Shown here: one piece after another, positions 56,753 through 57,136 of the stretch
Position numbering within the stretch: position 1 is the stretch's first letter
Layout: every line of letters starts with the position of its first letter
DNA from: DATJNI01 sp035508275
Lineage (GTDB): Bacteria > Patescibacteriota > Saccharimonadia > Saccharimonadales > UBA4665
Direction of reading: 5' to 3'
DNA: 57,136 nucleotides
Assembly (NCBI GenBank): GCA_035508275.1
Contig: DATJNI010000008.1
Coordinates: forward strand, 1-57,136
The notes under the pieces: generated by a model
Database searches by the model: none
What the model was told of the DNA's origin: nothing
Seen by the model: only the letters and a program-made list of their open reading frames with translations
Translations under genes and position numbers: made by a program

Positions 56753-57136
56753 GCTACCTAGGCCAAATATCAGTTCCTTTAGACGTAAAAAGTCTGTTGA
56801 GGAGAAGGTTAGCGATGCTATTAGTGATGTACCAAGGATTACCAACGAAACTGTTACTGAGCATAGGGAAGACGTACTATCTAGCGCACGAAAGTATATT
56901 TATCCTCTTCAACACTCAAAACATAGGATAGTCAGAAACTCGATAGCAATATTCTTTTTAGTAATAGTTTTATTCTTGGGAATATGTAGTCTAGATCTGT
57001 ATGTCTTTCAAGGTAACTCAGGCTTTATTTATGACGTTACCACTGTTGTACCATTCCCAGTAGGAAAAACGGGTGGCGGCTGGATAAGCTATGAATCATA
57101 TTTGTTTGAGCTAAGACGAGATATGCACTATTACGT
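56721..57136 (+). CDS. SurA-like foldase, N-terminal part (3' truncated by window)
   Basis: The open frame runs off the window after about 138 residues. It starts with a very basic stretch (KKKQKRKKLKL), a soluble linker and a transmembrane helix (about 74-95, IAIFFLVIVLFLGICSL). It continues with FIYDVTTVVPFPVGKTGGGWISYESYLFELRRD, the pattern that opens SurA/PrsA-type peptidyl-prolyl isomerases in this lineage (a VPFPV strand, a G-rich turn, then helix). Any parvulin domain lies outside. The start is uncertain: ATGs at 56718 and 56721 follow an AGGAG very closely and overlap the previous gene. Confidence 0.6.
   Translation, partial: MKKKQKRKKLKLPRPNISSFRRKKSVEEKVSDAISDVPRITNETVTEHREDVLSSARKYIYPLQHSKHRIVRNSIAIFFLVIVLFLGICSLDLYVFQGNSGFIYDVTTVVPFPVGKTGGGWISYESYLFELRRDMHYY

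Noticed and set aside
1..57136. Alternative genetic code (TGA as glycine) as in some CPR lineages
   Set aside because: TGA ends argS, rnj and other genes exactly at the expected protein ends, and no conserved domain is interrupted by TGA.
1..57136. CRISPR array, transposon or integrated phage
   Set aside because: No regularly spaced repeats, transposase or phage structural genes were seen. The tyrosine recombinase at 54505 matches the housekeeping Xer type and has no attachment-site repeats beside it.

Overview
This window looks like a chromosome segment of an ultrasmall Candidate Phyla Radiation (Patescibacteria) bacterium, most likely Saccharibacteria (TM7). There is no rRNA to prove this. 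The evidence is dense packing with frequent 1-20 bp overlaps, small cores of housekeeping genes interleaved with short secreted or membrane proteins of unknown function, a monoderm-type type IV pilus locus without a secretin, RNase J plus PNPase plus Orn for RNA decay, and no biosynthetic operons. TGA is used as an ordinary stop (for example argS and rnj), so this is not a code-25 lineage. I see no CRISPR array, insertion sequence or prophage.

Layout. 1-7000: end of a phosphoglucose/phosphomannose isomerase, DUF1361 membrane protein, argS, an MscL-like channel, msrB, an HxlR regulator divergent from an FMN reductase, orn, a YjbR protein and an unknown membrane-anchored protein. 7000-17350: replication, transcription and repair: dnaG, rpoD, a nucleotide kinase, polA, a mini DciA-like protein, mutM, holA and rpsT. 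17470-31500: a degenerate DHH protein with a proline-rich tail, truB, rpsO-pnp, a family-4 uracil-DNA glycosylase, rnj, ftsK, then rpsF-ssb-rpsR-efp-2H phosphoesterase-tlyA and a degenerate phosphoribosyltransferase. 31500-38270: a Crp/Fnr regulator, a PH-domain protein, ychF, a PrsW protease overlapping a zinc-ribbon membrane protein, and a MarR/MFS efflux pair. 38330-54500: a foldase-like protein translationally coupled to a 1002-residue secreted protein, followed by a complete type IV pilus locus (pilM, N, O, a small PilP-position protein, B, T, C, pilins, prepilin peptidase, minor pilins). 54500-57136: a Xer recombinase, ndk, tRNA-Arg(CCT), a PH-domain membrane protein and the start of a second SurA-like foldase.

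Two themes run through the window. First, 22 genes at transcription-unit starts have a -10 hexamer (often an extended TGn -10) only 6-10 nt before the start codon and mostly no Shine-Dalgarno, which predicts leaderless or nearly leaderless mRNAs. Genes inside operons, and the ribosomal-protein, ssb and ftsK units, have normal leaders and AGGAG-type sites. Several starts are revised here on that basis. Second, three enzymes have lost every cysteine/histidine metal ligand their families normally carry: DnaG (zinc), family-4 UDG (4Fe-4S) and PilB (zinc tetracysteine). Zinc sites are kept in MsrB, MutM, PilD and the zinc-ribbon proteins.
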